Position numbers and translations under genes: made by a program | Assembly: GCF_014696615.1 (NCBI RefSeq) | Contig: NZ_JACJQJ010000086.1 | Span: 1 to 33,445, forward strand | DNA: 33,445 nucleotides | Direction: 5' to 3' | Source of the DNA: Nostoc linckia FACHB-104 | GTDB taxonomy: Bacteria > Cyanobacteriota > Cyanobacteriia > Cyanobacteriales > Nostocaceae | In this document: positions 9,084 to 17,663 of the stretch, one piece after another | Position numbering within the stretch: the first letter of the stretch is position 1 | Layout: each line of letters starts with the position of its first letter | Notes under the pieces: model-generated | Told to the model about the DNA's origin: nothing | The model's input: the letters and a program-made list of their open reading frames with translations, nothing else | Database searches by the model: none

Positions 9084-9491
9084 CTATTTACCTGTGCTAT
9101 CAAGCCTGATTTGAGGGTTATTCACAGAGCCAATATTAGCCTGGTTTCTTTGGTTAGCGCCTGGTGAAGATGGAGAAGGCATCCATAAAGCAAGTATACC
9201 TGTGACTCCACCCCAGTAAATGGCATCATTTTTATTTTCTTTAGATGCAACGAGTTGAGTCAGGCAAAACAAGAGGATAACGGTACTGAAGACAATCTGG
9301 ATGACAAATCTCAGGGAATGGATATCATTCCAATAAAAGGGTTCTCTTGCAGCTATGGCTTGCCAATTTTCATAACCAGAAGTTGCTAGAGTTTGTTCAT
9401 TTTGGGGATTGGGAGTAGTTGAGCTAGCGTTGAGAGTCGCACCATTTAACTTCTGTTGATCAGAAGGTGTAGACAAAATATCGTGATTCAT
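9084..9491 (-). CDS. Small two-transmembrane protein of unknown function
   Basis: About 135 residues. A polar Ser/Thr/Asn/Gln-rich N-terminus (about 1-40) is followed by ENWQAIAAREPFYW, a hydrophobic segment FVIQIVFSTVILLFCLTQLV, a short polar loop and a second hydrophobic segment AIYWGGVTGILALWMPS. It ends with a polar Asn/Gln-rich tail. I chose ATG at 9491; a GTG two codons upstream is possible. The topology suggests a small inner-membrane protein with both polar ends on the same side. I do not recognise the family. It lies directly beside MITE copy 1 and points toward the Cys-containing small gene; co-transcription is possible but the gap is about 300 bases. Confidence 0.6.
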   Translation of the reverse strand: MNHDILSTPSDQQKLNGATLNASSTTPNPQNEQTLATSGYENWQAIAAREPFYWNDIHSLRFVIQIVFSTVILLFCLTQLVASKENKNDAIYWGGVTGILALWMPSPSSPGANQRNQANIGSVNNPQIRLDSTGK

Positions 9492-9497
9492 TTTCAC

Positions 9498-10296
9498 AAA
9501 AATTGGTAAGGTTTTCTATTGACTAAATAAGTTAACTTTTGAGAATTTACTTATAGCGTTTCCTGACCTAGTGAGGTACGTTTTCAAAGCTACTAACCTT
9601 GGAAAAAAAGATTTGATTGTACCTCAATTGCTTAGAAAATAGGACTTACGCATTGACAAAACTTTAATTATGTATGTCAAGTTGTGCATTAAGTCATACC
9701 TGTTTACTGAAAGAAAGTTAAGCTTAAAGAACTAAGTTTCCTGTAGTCTTTATAAGTGCAGGTTTCATCAACTTATGCACTTAGAAGATAGAAATGGGAA
9801 AAATGGAAGCAGATCGCCTACAGATTCCATGCCTGAGCCCTGACTTTTCAGTCATGATGAGTTGTCAAGGGGGTAACACAAATTTCTTCTTGGGATCAGG
9901 GATTGGGAATATTGAAGTAGGAAATTTACCTCTTGTGAAATGTAATCCTAAATGATTAAGTTGTACCCTAAAGTGAGATTTAAGGAGCAGTGTAAGTAAC
10001 TTGTTACACTCCAGGATTTTTCTTTTGATTCTTTTATTCAGAATACCCGGAGAGTGACAGAACAGGGATATACTTTTTTGAGGAGATTCATCTATGTCTT
10101 GTACAATCGGTAGTTCATACATCATTTACTGCGATCGCATGGCGCATTACTAAGTCTTACAAACATTTAAGCTACAGCCCATACGGATGTAGTCTTAGCA
10201 CGAAGATTATACTAATTTGAAAAAAGAATACCACAGCTACACACTGCCAAACCGTTTTTATTTCTGGCTTTCTTAATTTTGAATCTTGAATTGGTA
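9498..10296. other. About 800 bases with little coding evidence
   Basis: AT-rich spacer. It contains one copy of the TGCATAAG motif (9772-9779, as its complement) inside a block at about 9750-9783 that resembles 18388-18422, and a HIP1 site near 10131. An 86-codon minus-strand frame (9865-10125) is listed separately with low confidence. I see no promoter, terminator or RNA that I can support. Confidence 0.5.
9865..10125 (-). CDS. Doubtful small hypothetical protein
   Basis: An open frame of 86 codons beginning MMYELPIVQDIDESPQK and ending in a basic tail. It has no recognisable domain, no clear ribosome-binding site (a HIP1 site sits just upstream of the ATG) and no conserved neighbour. It may be a chance frame or a decayed gene. 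Confidence 0.2.
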   Translation of the reverse strand: MMYELPIVQDIDESPQKSISLFCHSPGILNKRIKRKILECNKLLTLLLKSHFRVQLNHLGLHFTRGKFPTSIFPIPDPKKKFVLPP

Positions 10297-11214
10297 TTAG
10301 TCTGTCTTCCTTTGATTCAATAGTTTCATCGCCACTTCTACGCTCGATTTCATCCGATTGAAAGCAATTACTAAAAGACCAATTTCATCTTTAGAATATT
10401 CTTCAAAATCAGCTTTCATATCTCCACGACTAACAGCTTGTGCTGTTTTAGCTATTTTCTGAATTCGCTGGACTACAGTGCGCTTCAGCAGAATGTTGAT
10501 CAAAAAAACAATTACCAAAAAAGTACCAATTAAAATTCCCAGAGTAATCACAAATGAGTGGCGAACACTCGTAAGAATTTCTTCGGCTGGGACGTAGACA
10601 ATCTGAGCTGCAACAATCTCATTGAGCTTCCATCCAAAGCCGTGGCTAGTACCGTAGGTTGTCAACAAGCTCTTAGGAGCAATATTTGGAGTTGAGTGAC
10701 ATTCCAGGCAACTTTGTTGTTTCACAGCAAATGGCCGTGCTATATAAAATACCTTTCCTTCAGAAAAGTCACGCCATCCATTTTTTTGCGGAGATAGTTG
10801 ATTCTGGAACTCTTTTACAAGCTTAGTTTCAAACTCATCTGCTTGATCTCGTAAGTTCGTCGGATTAGGTGCCGCATCTTTAAAGATGTAACTTGCATAA
10901 TCTGGATTTTTACGAAAATACTCAAATACTTCTCTTGCTGAGAATGTTGGAATTGCCTCTGGAGTAAATTTAGACTCAGTTTCTAGTCTCTCTTTTAGAA
11001 GAGGATTAATTCGATCTTGAGTATAATTTCTAACTGCATTTATATTTTCCATGAGGACTAAAGCTTTAGAACTAACTTCAGCTTCTCCCCTTTGCTCAAG
11101 TGCCCTCCAAAATGTTGAACCACTCATTAAAATTCCAATGATGAAAATGAGAATTACAAACAAGTTAAATTTGCTGCTAATTTTGGCATTTTGGAAATAA
11201 GTTCTAAAAAACAT
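10297..11214 (-). CDS. Tll0287-like heme-c sensor with HAMP domain, no output domain
   Basis: 305 residues. A first transmembrane segment lies near residues 15-37. An extracytoplasmic domain of about 170 residues carries the covalent heme-binding motif CLECH (C169-H173), with family-typical GWRDFSEGKVFYIARPFAV before it and LLTTYGTSHGFGWKLNEIV after it (Tll0287-like, formerly DUF3365). A second transmembrane segment follows at about 219-240, then a HAMP linker (IAKTAQAVSRGDMKADF, YSKDEIGLLVIAFNRM). The protein then ends within about 15 residues, with no kinase, cyclase or methyl-accepting domain. Heme suggests sensing of redox state or a small gas ligand. The signal must pass to a separate partner; the CHAT protein encoded about 500 bases upstream on the same strand is a candidate by position only. 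Confidence 0.88.
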   Translation of the reverse strand: MFFRTYFQNAKISSKFNLFVILIFIIGILMSGSTFWRALEQRGEAEVSSKALVLMENINAVRNYTQDRINPLLKERLETESKFTPEAIPTFSAREVFEYFRKNPDYASYIFKDAAPNPTNLRDQADEFETKLVKEFQNQLSPQKNGWRDFSEGKVFYIARPFAVKQQSCLECHSTPNIAPKSLLTTYGTSHGFGWKLNEIVAAQIVYVPAEEILTSVRHSFVITLGILIGTFLVIVFLINILLKRTVVQRIQKIAKTAQAVSRGDMKADFEEYSKDEIGLLVIAFNRMKSSVEVAMKLLNQRKTD

Positions 11215-11554
11215 ACCTATCTAAAACTTAATTTTTAAAATTACGTACTACTTTACTCAGATTTGATTAATTATTGCACTTTTCTGATAATTAATTTTTC
11301 ATTATCTTTGACAATAAGAAAGGCAGACGGTAGAAGGAAGAAAAAAGTACAAATCCTACCTCTCGTGGGTGAAAGCTCCCCTTCTCCCTGCTCCCCTAAT
11401 TTTTCATAAGCTCAGATCCTTGTTGTTATTGGGTGATTGAGGTTTTTCTATAGAACCCATTTGGAATCTATCTAACCAGTAGCTAGCCTTTTAAGCATCA
11501 GGCGGATAACCAATTACAACTATTTTTCAGTTGATACAACACTCCTTATTCGAT

Positions 11555-11656
11555 TTATCTCTTGCTCCATGTCGGGGGTTTAATTTTTTTCTTCTTGGGT
11601 AATAGCAGTTCAATAATTTCCCACTCTTTATCTGTCAAACTTCTTGAATAAGGCAT
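11555..11656 (-). pseudogene. IS5-type transposase, N-terminal 33-codon remnant
   Basis: The minus strand reads MPYSRSLTDKEWEIIELLLP, then KKKKIKPPTWSKR and TAA. This is the start of the DUF4096 (HTH) domain typical of IS5-family transposases in cyanobacteria (SLTDxEWxIIxxLLP). The rest of the gene is absent. The remaining intergenic sequence (11215-11554 and 11657-11712) shows no other feature. Confidence 0.75.
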
Positions 11657-11712
11657 TTTTCTAGATTATACCCCTGTGTCCAAGATCCCAAATAGATTCT
11701 ATAGGCAACTAT

Positions 11713-13443
11713 TTAAGTTGAGTTCAGAAATCGCTTTCTAAATTCAGCAGCCTTTTGAGGATTGGAAATCTCGGCTGATAAAATTTCGATGAGTTCGACC
11801 CTCGAAATCTGAGGAGAGGAAGCAAGGGCATTTTGAACTAAGAAGGCTGCGATTGGCCCCATAACCTCAGCAAGTGCTTGTTCATATTCGCAGAGCAAAA
11901 CACCAGTAATTTCTGGTTCTTTAGAAATAACAGGAGTGTTTATTTGCACTTGAGATTGAGCAGAAGGCTTTTTTAATAGAGGTGTTACCTGGTGTTTAAA
12001 CTCTGTGAGTTTAGAGGGAGAAAGGTAAACAACCAATTCCTCAACTAAGTCTTCAAGAGTAAGTGGCTGTGCCTGAAATATTTGGATCAACGTGGAAGCG
12101 ATTGGACCAATCAGTTCTGTCAATATTTTTTCAACACAGGAATATTGCTCTGAAGTAAGAATTGCATATGGTTGACTATTTATTTCAAGAGTAAAAGTAG
12201 GTTCGGCATCAGGCTGTAGTGCTTGCTCTTGTTCTTGAATAACTCCTGGGACGAAAATCAGATTATCAGGTGATTCTTGTTCTAAAATCACCTGCAAGGA
12301 TTGATGCAGCATTCTGTTCAACTGTAACCAAGTTGGCAGTTCTAGGGCTGGATTTTGACAACTAATGGGTAACCAAGAAGCTCCAGGGAAATCTTCTTCC
12401 AATCCTTGCAATTTCCTGCAAGATTGTCGCATCGCTTGATTGAAAGAAAGCTGCTCAATTGCAAATGCTTCTAAAAAATACCTCAAAAACTCCTGTGCTA
12501 CTTGATTAGGCACTGGTTCTCGCATCACCACAACAACAGGAATATGCAATCTCTCCAGTGCCAAAGCTAATCCCAATCCATCACAAGAATTGAAGATAGT
12601 CAGGATTAACCCTTGTTCAATAGCAGCCTTAAGTGCCTCCTCCAACTTTTCAAGAGTGATGCTGTTATTTGTGGGGTTTTCGTTGATGTAGAGTTTGCCA
12701 GTTTGTTCTTCGGTTTGACTATGTCCGGCAAAAAAGAGGATATCCCAGCCGAGTTTATTCCAAAGTTGTGTGTTTAATTCGTGCCGGGACGGATTGACTA
12801 GAAATGTGGTTTCTGCATTTGGTAAATTTTGGAGAAACTCACGTTCTGCCTTAACATCAATATTTATGCTATTGCCTAGAATCGCTAAAATTCTGATTTT
12901 ATTTCTATTAACTTTCGACAGTGGCAATTGGCGGCGTTTGTATTCTGGTTGACTGAGGGCAATATTTGCTTTGGGATAATCTTGAAATATTTCCCATTTA
13001 TGCCAAGGTAAATGCCGGAGACAATCATTATTGGTTTCCAGAATTATCCGAATGTCTTCTGTTGGATGAAGTTGCGATCGTATATGTCGCTCAATCTTTA
13101 AAAAATGCCTCGCACTTAGCCATGTGTTTAATTCTATACATAAATTCTGGCTAAGCCGCTCCAAGTTATCCTGTGAGACGTTGGTGATTCCAGCTTCATC
13201 AATCTCTAGAATATCATCTTCCTCAGGAGTTAATACAGTGGAACGGATTGATTGGGAATTGTATAGGGAACGGTAGGTTAACCGCCAAGACTGATATAGC
13301 TCAATCAATACAGGCGCAGGCGGTAGACTACCCACAGACTGTTCCGGCAAGCTCCTCCCTCCTGTCCATGTCTGAACAGTTACTTGTGGGAACCCACTCA
13401 ATAAGTCACCACTTCCTATATTTAGGATGACCAGTGTACTCAT
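11713..13443 (-). CDS. CHAT protease with two C-terminal 'GPIA' modules
   Basis: 576 residues. Residues 1 to about 385 align throughout with the CHAT-NTPase-WD40 protein: N-terminal GSGDLLSGFPQVTVQ, LPPAPVLIELYQSW, EEDDILEIDEAGITNVS, then the CHAT domain with His in FFAGHS (H241) and Cys in FNSCDG (C287). Instead of an NTPase it has a linker and two related modules of about 55 residues: CVEKILTELIGPIASTLIQ (from about 436) and CEYEQALAEVMGPIAAFLVQ (from about 517). Each contains Cys, (L/E)xxxxGPIA, then an ELVE/ELIE helix and a terminal (A)EFxxxxxxLL/FL helix. I have seen similar modules at the ends of cyanobacterial signalling proteins, and infer an adaptor or interaction role. A TAGGA ribosome-binding site lies upstream of the ATG. 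Likely a caspase-like protease recruited by partner proteins. Confidence 0.9.
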   Translation of the reverse strand: MSTLVILNIGSGDLLSGFPQVTVQTWTGGRSLPEQSVGSLPPAPVLIELYQSWRLTYRSLYNSQSIRSTVLTPEEDDILEIDEAGITNVSQDNLERLSQNLCIELNTWLSARHFLKIERHIRSQLHPTEDIRIILETNNDCLRHLPWHKWEIFQDYPKANIALSQPEYKRRQLPLSKVNRNKIRILAILGNSINIDVKAEREFLQNLPNAETTFLVNPSRHELNTQLWNKLGWDILFFAGHSQTEEQTGKLYINENPTNNSITLEKLEEALKAAIEQGLILTIFNSCDGLGLALALERLHIPVVVVMREPVPNQVAQEFLRYFLEAFAIEQLSFNQAMRQSCRKLQGLEEDFPGASWLPISCQNPALELPTWLQLNRMLHQSLQVILEQESPDNLIFVPGVIQEQEQALQPDAEPTFTLEINSQPYAILTSEQYSCVEKILTELIGPIASTLIQIFQAQPLTLEDLVEELVVYLSPSKLTEFKHQVTPLLKKPSAQSQVQINTPVISKEPEITGVLLCEYEQALAEVMGPIAAFLVQNALASSPQISRVELIEILSAEISNPQKAAEFRKRFLNST

Positions 13444-13727
13444 TGTGGACTTTTCCTATTTTCTAGAATAGGAGCAATTTAACCAAATAATCCTAACATT
13501 TTTGTTAAAAATAAGAAATAACTTTACACAAAAAAATCCCATATTGGCAGTTTGGTGATGTTGGTGTCCAAAGCTATATCTGTCAGGATATAACAGCAGG
13601 CTATTAACACATTATCAAAAAATACCAATTAAACCAATTTACAATTCGCAATGGCGCTCCTACGTCGCTAACGCAATTACATTTTTTGAGAAGGATTTAG
13701 ACCCAGATACAAAACGTTCTGCTGGAG

Positions 13728-13819
13728 AGCATCCACTTTTGGAAGAAACATAATTATTGAGTGCCAGAAACCCACTATATGGGTTGCCTAAAAAAGTCTA
13801 TCTGCCAAAACCGGATGCT
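13728..13819 (+). mobile_element. 92-bp MITE, copy 2
   Basis: Same element and orientation as 8963-9054, with the same AGCATCC…GGATGCT ends. The single difference outside the centre is C for T just before AGAAACCCA. The central hairpin AACCCA-loop-TGGGTT has loop CTATA instead of TATAG, exactly the reverse complement. It lies between the CHAT-GPIA gene and the PhnD-like gene. The rest of the spacer (13444-13727 and 13820-13956) holds no gene that I can support. Confidence 0.75.
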
Positions 13820-13956
13820 CCCTTATGCTGTCGTTAGGCTCTTTACTTAAACTCTCAAACTTTGTTAAATACAAATTCCTAAAATGTCATATCTAGCAAC
13901 ACTAAAAGTCACGTTTTTTTATCATCAAATTAATACTATTCTAGAGGAGATAGGTA

Positions 13957-14814
13957 TTAAAATAACTGAGCAGGTTTATTGTGTAAGTGGTTTGCGATTG
14001 CTCTGACTCGCTCCACCATTGAAATCATGTATTCATAATTCGGTACTGAAGCATTTGGAACATAGCCTGCTTCCTGAACCAAATCAGCAGGTGCATCTTT
14101 CATAACTTGGATGATTCGACTCTGGTAAGTGCGATTTACTTTTGGTGCAAGTAAAATGGTACTAGGAGGAGCAAGGTGAGAGTCTGTATAGAGGATACGA
14201 AACTCTTTCGGGCTAAATTGTGGACTGTAAAGATTGAATTCCTTTGTAGAGAGTGCCCCTGCAATCACTTTTTCTTGAGCAACCCATTCCAGAATGGTTT
14301 TAGGGGTTGGTGCAAGTAAGACTTCGGCAAGGGTTAAACCGTAAAGATTATAAATTGGGAAATAGTACCCTGTACCCGATCCAACTTGACCCAAGGCAAC
14401 AGCTTTTCTCTCTAGCTGCTTCAATTCGGAAATGGGGCTATTGTTGCGAACAACTAGGATAGATTGGAGATTAGTCATATCTTCCTGTATGGGGAAAATG
14501 GGAAAGTACTGAAAATTGCTAATGGCAATCGCTGCTACCCCCGGAGGTGCAAACACCAAAGACCAAGCTTGGCTTTGAATGCGCTCTAACGCTTTGCGCT
14601 CATTAAAAGTTGGCTCTATTTCAACGTGTGCTCTCAATACTGAACTTAAGTAGCGATTAAATCTTTTATAACTGTTGGTGATTTTTTCCTCTTGGTCATA
14701 ATTAATGACACCAATCAGCAAATGGTTACTGTTTTTTTGTGCTGCTTCACAGGCACTAAGTGCCAAAAGTATGGACTGAAGAAGGAACAAGCGACGCGAG
14801 AGACATAAAAACAT
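13957..14814 (-). CDS. PhnD/SsuA-type periplasmic substrate-binding lipoprotein
   Basis: 285 residues. The N-terminal signal with lipobox LALSAC (Cys22) predicts a lipoprotein. The body matches the cyanobacterial PhnD-like family: LLIGVINYD, FNERKALERIQ, WSLVFAPPGVAAIAI, SILVVRNNSPI, KAVALGQVGSGTGYYFPIYN, GLTLAEV, APTPKTILEW, GALSTKEF, QEAGYVPNASVPNYEYM and MVERVRAIA. Such proteins bind phosphonate-, phosphate- or sulfonate-like ligands. No ABC permease or ATPase genes are adjacent, so it may act as a sensor partner rather than a transporter component. It is transcribed in the same direction as the CHAT-GPIA and heme-sensor genes, with MITE copy 2 in the spacer. Confidence 0.85.
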   Translation of the reverse strand: MFLCLSRRLFLLQSILLALSACEAAQKNSNHLLIGVINYDQEEKITNSYKRFNRYLSSVLRAHVEIEPTFNERKALERIQSQAWSLVFAPPGVAAIAISNFQYFPIFPIQEDMTNLQSILVVRNNSPISELKQLERKAVALGQVGSGTGYYFPIYNLYGLTLAEVLLAPTPKTILEWVAQEKVIAGALSTKEFNLYSPQFSPKEFRILYTDSHLAPPSTILLAPKVNRTYQSRIIQVMKDAPADLVQEAGYVPNASVPNYEYMISMVERVRAIANHLHNKPAQLF

Positions 14815-15081
14815 TTAGATGAGAGCCAAATATAGTGAATATGATTGCACCAATTTAACTAGATCATAATCATTCTAAGTAATAAGACATAAATGAACAG
14901 CCATATGTTAATTTATGTTACAAGTCAAGATTGATGCTCGATTTAAGAGGTAGTCAGGATAATCTTTGATTGTTTTCGGAGATGTTTATTCCGAAAACTG
15001 CATCAGTTTAAAACTCTGGCAACTATAAATTTATGCAACTATAAAATAGAAGGTTGATAAACGTGAGGTAGAGTAATATTT

Positions 15082-16509
15082 ATGACTGTATCACCAAGAT
15101 ACTGGAAAATTTGGCGAATTAATCCCGCTAGGGAAAGGGTGAGCTACAAACTGGTTTTAGCACCTTTGGCAAAAGAGTTTGTCCAGAAACAATTAAGCGA
15201 AAGTCAAAATAAGGACACCCAATCAAATTTAATATTGTATTTTTACGCAAAACAAACTGCGGTTGATGCCAGAAGTCGTGCCGAAGCAGGTCTTTGTCTA
15301 AGGTGTTATGTTTCTGAACCCATTCTGAAAGCCTGCCGCAAGTTGGATAATCTATTTGGTGTTGAAAAGCACTTTGACTACCAAGATTTACTGCCATTTG
15401 CTCTCAATGATGATGGAGAAACTTTGGTGATCTTGGATAGCGATCGCAAAACTCAACTGATTTTAGATGATAAAGGTGAGACTAAAAAAACAGCTTACCA
15501 ATTTTTTACAGTCAAAATTTTGCAGACATTCAATGCAGATTCTCAGTCTAGGATGAGCTTAGAGAATTGGGCATACTTGCAAACAAAACAAAATCCCGAA
15601 ATTAAAAATTTCTTATCAGAATTTGGTTTTAAACATCTTAGTGATTGGGCAGTATTGAATAGGGCTAGACCTAAACAAATAGAGGGTTTAGCAGAACGCG
15701 ATCGCCATCTAGTAGAAGTCTATCATCAAGTCTACCGTCGCGACAGAGTCCAACAGCGACAGTTAGGAGTAAAAAGATGTTCAGATCCTTCAAATGTTCA
15801 ATTGCAAGAAATGTTCACCTGTTTGCAAGCAAAAAATGTCACTATCAAAACTACAACTGAGTTGCTCAAAGAACTCAAACAGGTAGCAATGCAGCTGAGA
15901 CAGTACGATGTCTGGAGTAACAGAGAACCTTTGGAGATTCCAGATTCGGATACAGGCAATTATAGAAACAGAACAGATTTACCCTATGAATCAAGAGATG
16001 AATTAGATGTGGAACAACAAGAACTTTTGGAATTTTTACATGCACAATTCAGGATAGCTTTAACTCAGACCATAGAGCAAGAAATTCGCAATTGTGTCAG
16101 CAAATTAGAAAAAAGCAAAAAATATGCTCCTTTCGCCAAACAATTCATTCCCGGATTGCAGCTATATTATAACCAAGGTTTATCTTTAAAAGATATTGCA
16201 CCCCAGTTGGGAATGACAAGTTGGGATCAAGCCAGACGAATATTGAATCCAGGTGAACTACTAAATAAAGTACGTGTTTCCTGTGTGCAACAACTGTTGG
16301 CAAGTATCTTAAAAAAAGCTCAAGAAAAGGGTTTAACCGAAATTCCTCCAAAATCAGATTATCTCCAAAGCCTAGCTGAACAAATTGAAGCTTTTGCTGA
16401 TGCAGAAATTTTTCAAGAGGCAGGAGAAGAAATCAGGGCAGGGAAAAATCGCAAGATGGAGAGTTTATATGCTCAACAACTTTGCCTGAATTTGAATAAC
16501 ATAATTTAG
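15082..16509 (+). CDS. Cyanobacterial sigma-like/HTH protein next to DUF1822
   Basis: 475 residues. No signal peptide or membrane segment. The C-terminal third contains LQLYYNQGLSLKDIAPQLGM followed by TSWDQARRILNPGELLNKVR, a helix-turn-helix resembling sigma-70 region 4 ('Y-x-GLSLxxIAxxLGM'), then a helical tail. The N-terminal half (PRYWKIWRINPARERVSY, LAERDRHLVEVYHQVYRRDR) is conserved-looking but not known to me. It ends 25 bases before the DUF1822 gene, which strongly suggests an operon. From memory, this gene pair is often found next to CHAT genes in cyanobacteria, which fits the context. I infer a DNA-binding or transcription role. Confidence 0.6.
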   Translation: MTVSPRYWKIWRINPARERVSYKLVLAPLAKEFVQKQLSESQNKDTQSNLILYFYAKQTAVDARSRAEAGLCLRCYVSEPILKACRKLDNLFGVEKHFDYQDLLPFALNDDGETLVILDSDRKTQLILDDKGETKKTAYQFFTVKILQTFNADSQSRMSLENWAYLQTKQNPEIKNFLSEFGFKHLSDWAVLNRARPKQIEGLAERDRHLVEVYHQVYRRDRVQQRQLGVKRCSDPSNVQLQEMFTCLQAKNVTIKTTTELLKELKQVAMQLRQYDVWSNREPLEIPDSDTGNYRNRTDLPYESRDELDVEQQELLEFLHAQFRIALTQTIEQEIRNCVSKLEKSKKYAPFAKQFIPGLQLYYNQGLSLKDIAPQLGMTSWDQARRILNPGELLNKVRVSCVQQLLASILKKAQEKGLTEIPPKSDYLQSLAEQIEAFADAEIFQEAGEEIRAGKNRKMESLYAQQLCLNLNNII

Positions 16510-16534
16510 TGTAACGTACATCTGGAGCCAAACA

Positions 16535-17581
16535 ATGCTGACATCCGTAAATAATTCAACTGATTTTAGGCTTTTATTACCAGAAGTAATTTGCTTAGAG
16601 CCAGAATATTTCGACCAAGCTAAAAACATTAGCAGCCATAGTATTGATGAATCTAGTCAATGGCAAAATCATCTCAATATATTGGCGTTGATTGCTTTAG
16701 AAGAATGGCTAAAAGAGAAAATTTCTGATCAATCTATTAGTAAAAAAAATCAAATAATTGAGAATACAGGTATTCTCAATGTTGGTGAATTTAAAATTTC
16801 TGTATTTGCAACTGATAATCTGCTTAATGAAGTAGTTTATTTGCCGAAAAATATTGTAGAAGCTCCAGAATTAGCAACTCATTTTTATGTGATTTTGGAT
16901 GTATTAGAGGAGCAGGAGGAAGTTATTGTTAGAGGATGTCTCCGTTACGACCAATTGGTTAGTTATCGCCATCATGTGAATTTACAACCCCAAGATAATT
17001 TTTACCATTTACCACTATCTTTATTTGATCCTGAGCCAAATCACCTGTTGTTCTATTGCCGTTTCTTGCAACCAATAAGTATACCTTTGCCTGTAGTATC
17101 AGCAGAAATGACAACAGCAAAACCACTAGAATACATTCAAAAAGGCACAACTAAATTAAGCCAATGGTTGCAGGATGTATATGATGAAACTTGGCAGGCA
17201 GTTGATTCACTTATCAACCCAGAAGCAAATTTAGCGTACAGCATCAGACATATTAATGAGGGGATTAAACGAGGCAAACTCATTGATTTGGGGATACAAT
17301 TAGGCAATCAAAATGTAGCATTGTTAGTGAATATCAAAGAGGAAAAGGAGGGTAAATTAGCTATTTTGATACAGATGCATCCTGGTGGTGGAGCCAGATA
17401 TTTGCCACTTAATCTGAAACTGACTTTACTGTCAAAAGCAGGAAAAATTCTCCAAGAAGTGCAATCGAGAACCCAAGATAACTATATTCAACTGAAACCT
17501 TTTAAAGGAGAACAAGGAAAACGTTTTCAAATTCAGGTGAGCTTGGGGAGTGTTAGCATCACGGAAAATTTTGAACTGTGA
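16535..17581 (+). CDS. DUF1822 family protein
   Basis: 348 residues. The opening FRLLLPEVICLEPEYFDQA, the following HLNILALIALEEWLKEKI and the mid-protein GCLRYDQLVSYR and YHLPLSLFDPEPNHLLFYCRF match the cyanobacterial DUF1822 family. The C-terminal half (LGIQLGNQNVALLVNIKEE, MHPGGGARYLPLNLKL) reads as the usual beta-rich tail. A GGAG Shine-Dalgarno sequence lies nine bases before the ATG. Function is unknown; its partner upstream carries the HTH. No signal peptide, so probably cytoplasmic. Confidence 0.88.
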   Translation: MLTSVNNSTDFRLLLPEVICLEPEYFDQAKNISSHSIDESSQWQNHLNILALIALEEWLKEKISDQSISKKNQIIENTGILNVGEFKISVFATDNLLNEVVYLPKNIVEAPELATHFYVILDVLEEQEEVIVRGCLRYDQLVSYRHHVNLQPQDNFYHLPLSLFDPEPNHLLFYCRFLQPISIPLPVVSAEMTTAKPLEYIQKGTTKLSQWLQDVYDETWQAVDSLINPEANLAYSIRHINEGIKRGKLIDLGIQLGNQNVALLVNIKEEKEGKLAILIQMHPGGGARYLPLNLKLTLLSKAGKILQEVQSRTQDNYIQLKPFKGEQGKRFQIQVSLGSVSITENFEL

Positions 17582-17663
17582 AATAATTACTACTTAACCA
17601 TAACCCCATCTCCTAAATCAACTAAGACAGCATAAAATAACCAAGTAGCCCAGACTTGTAACT

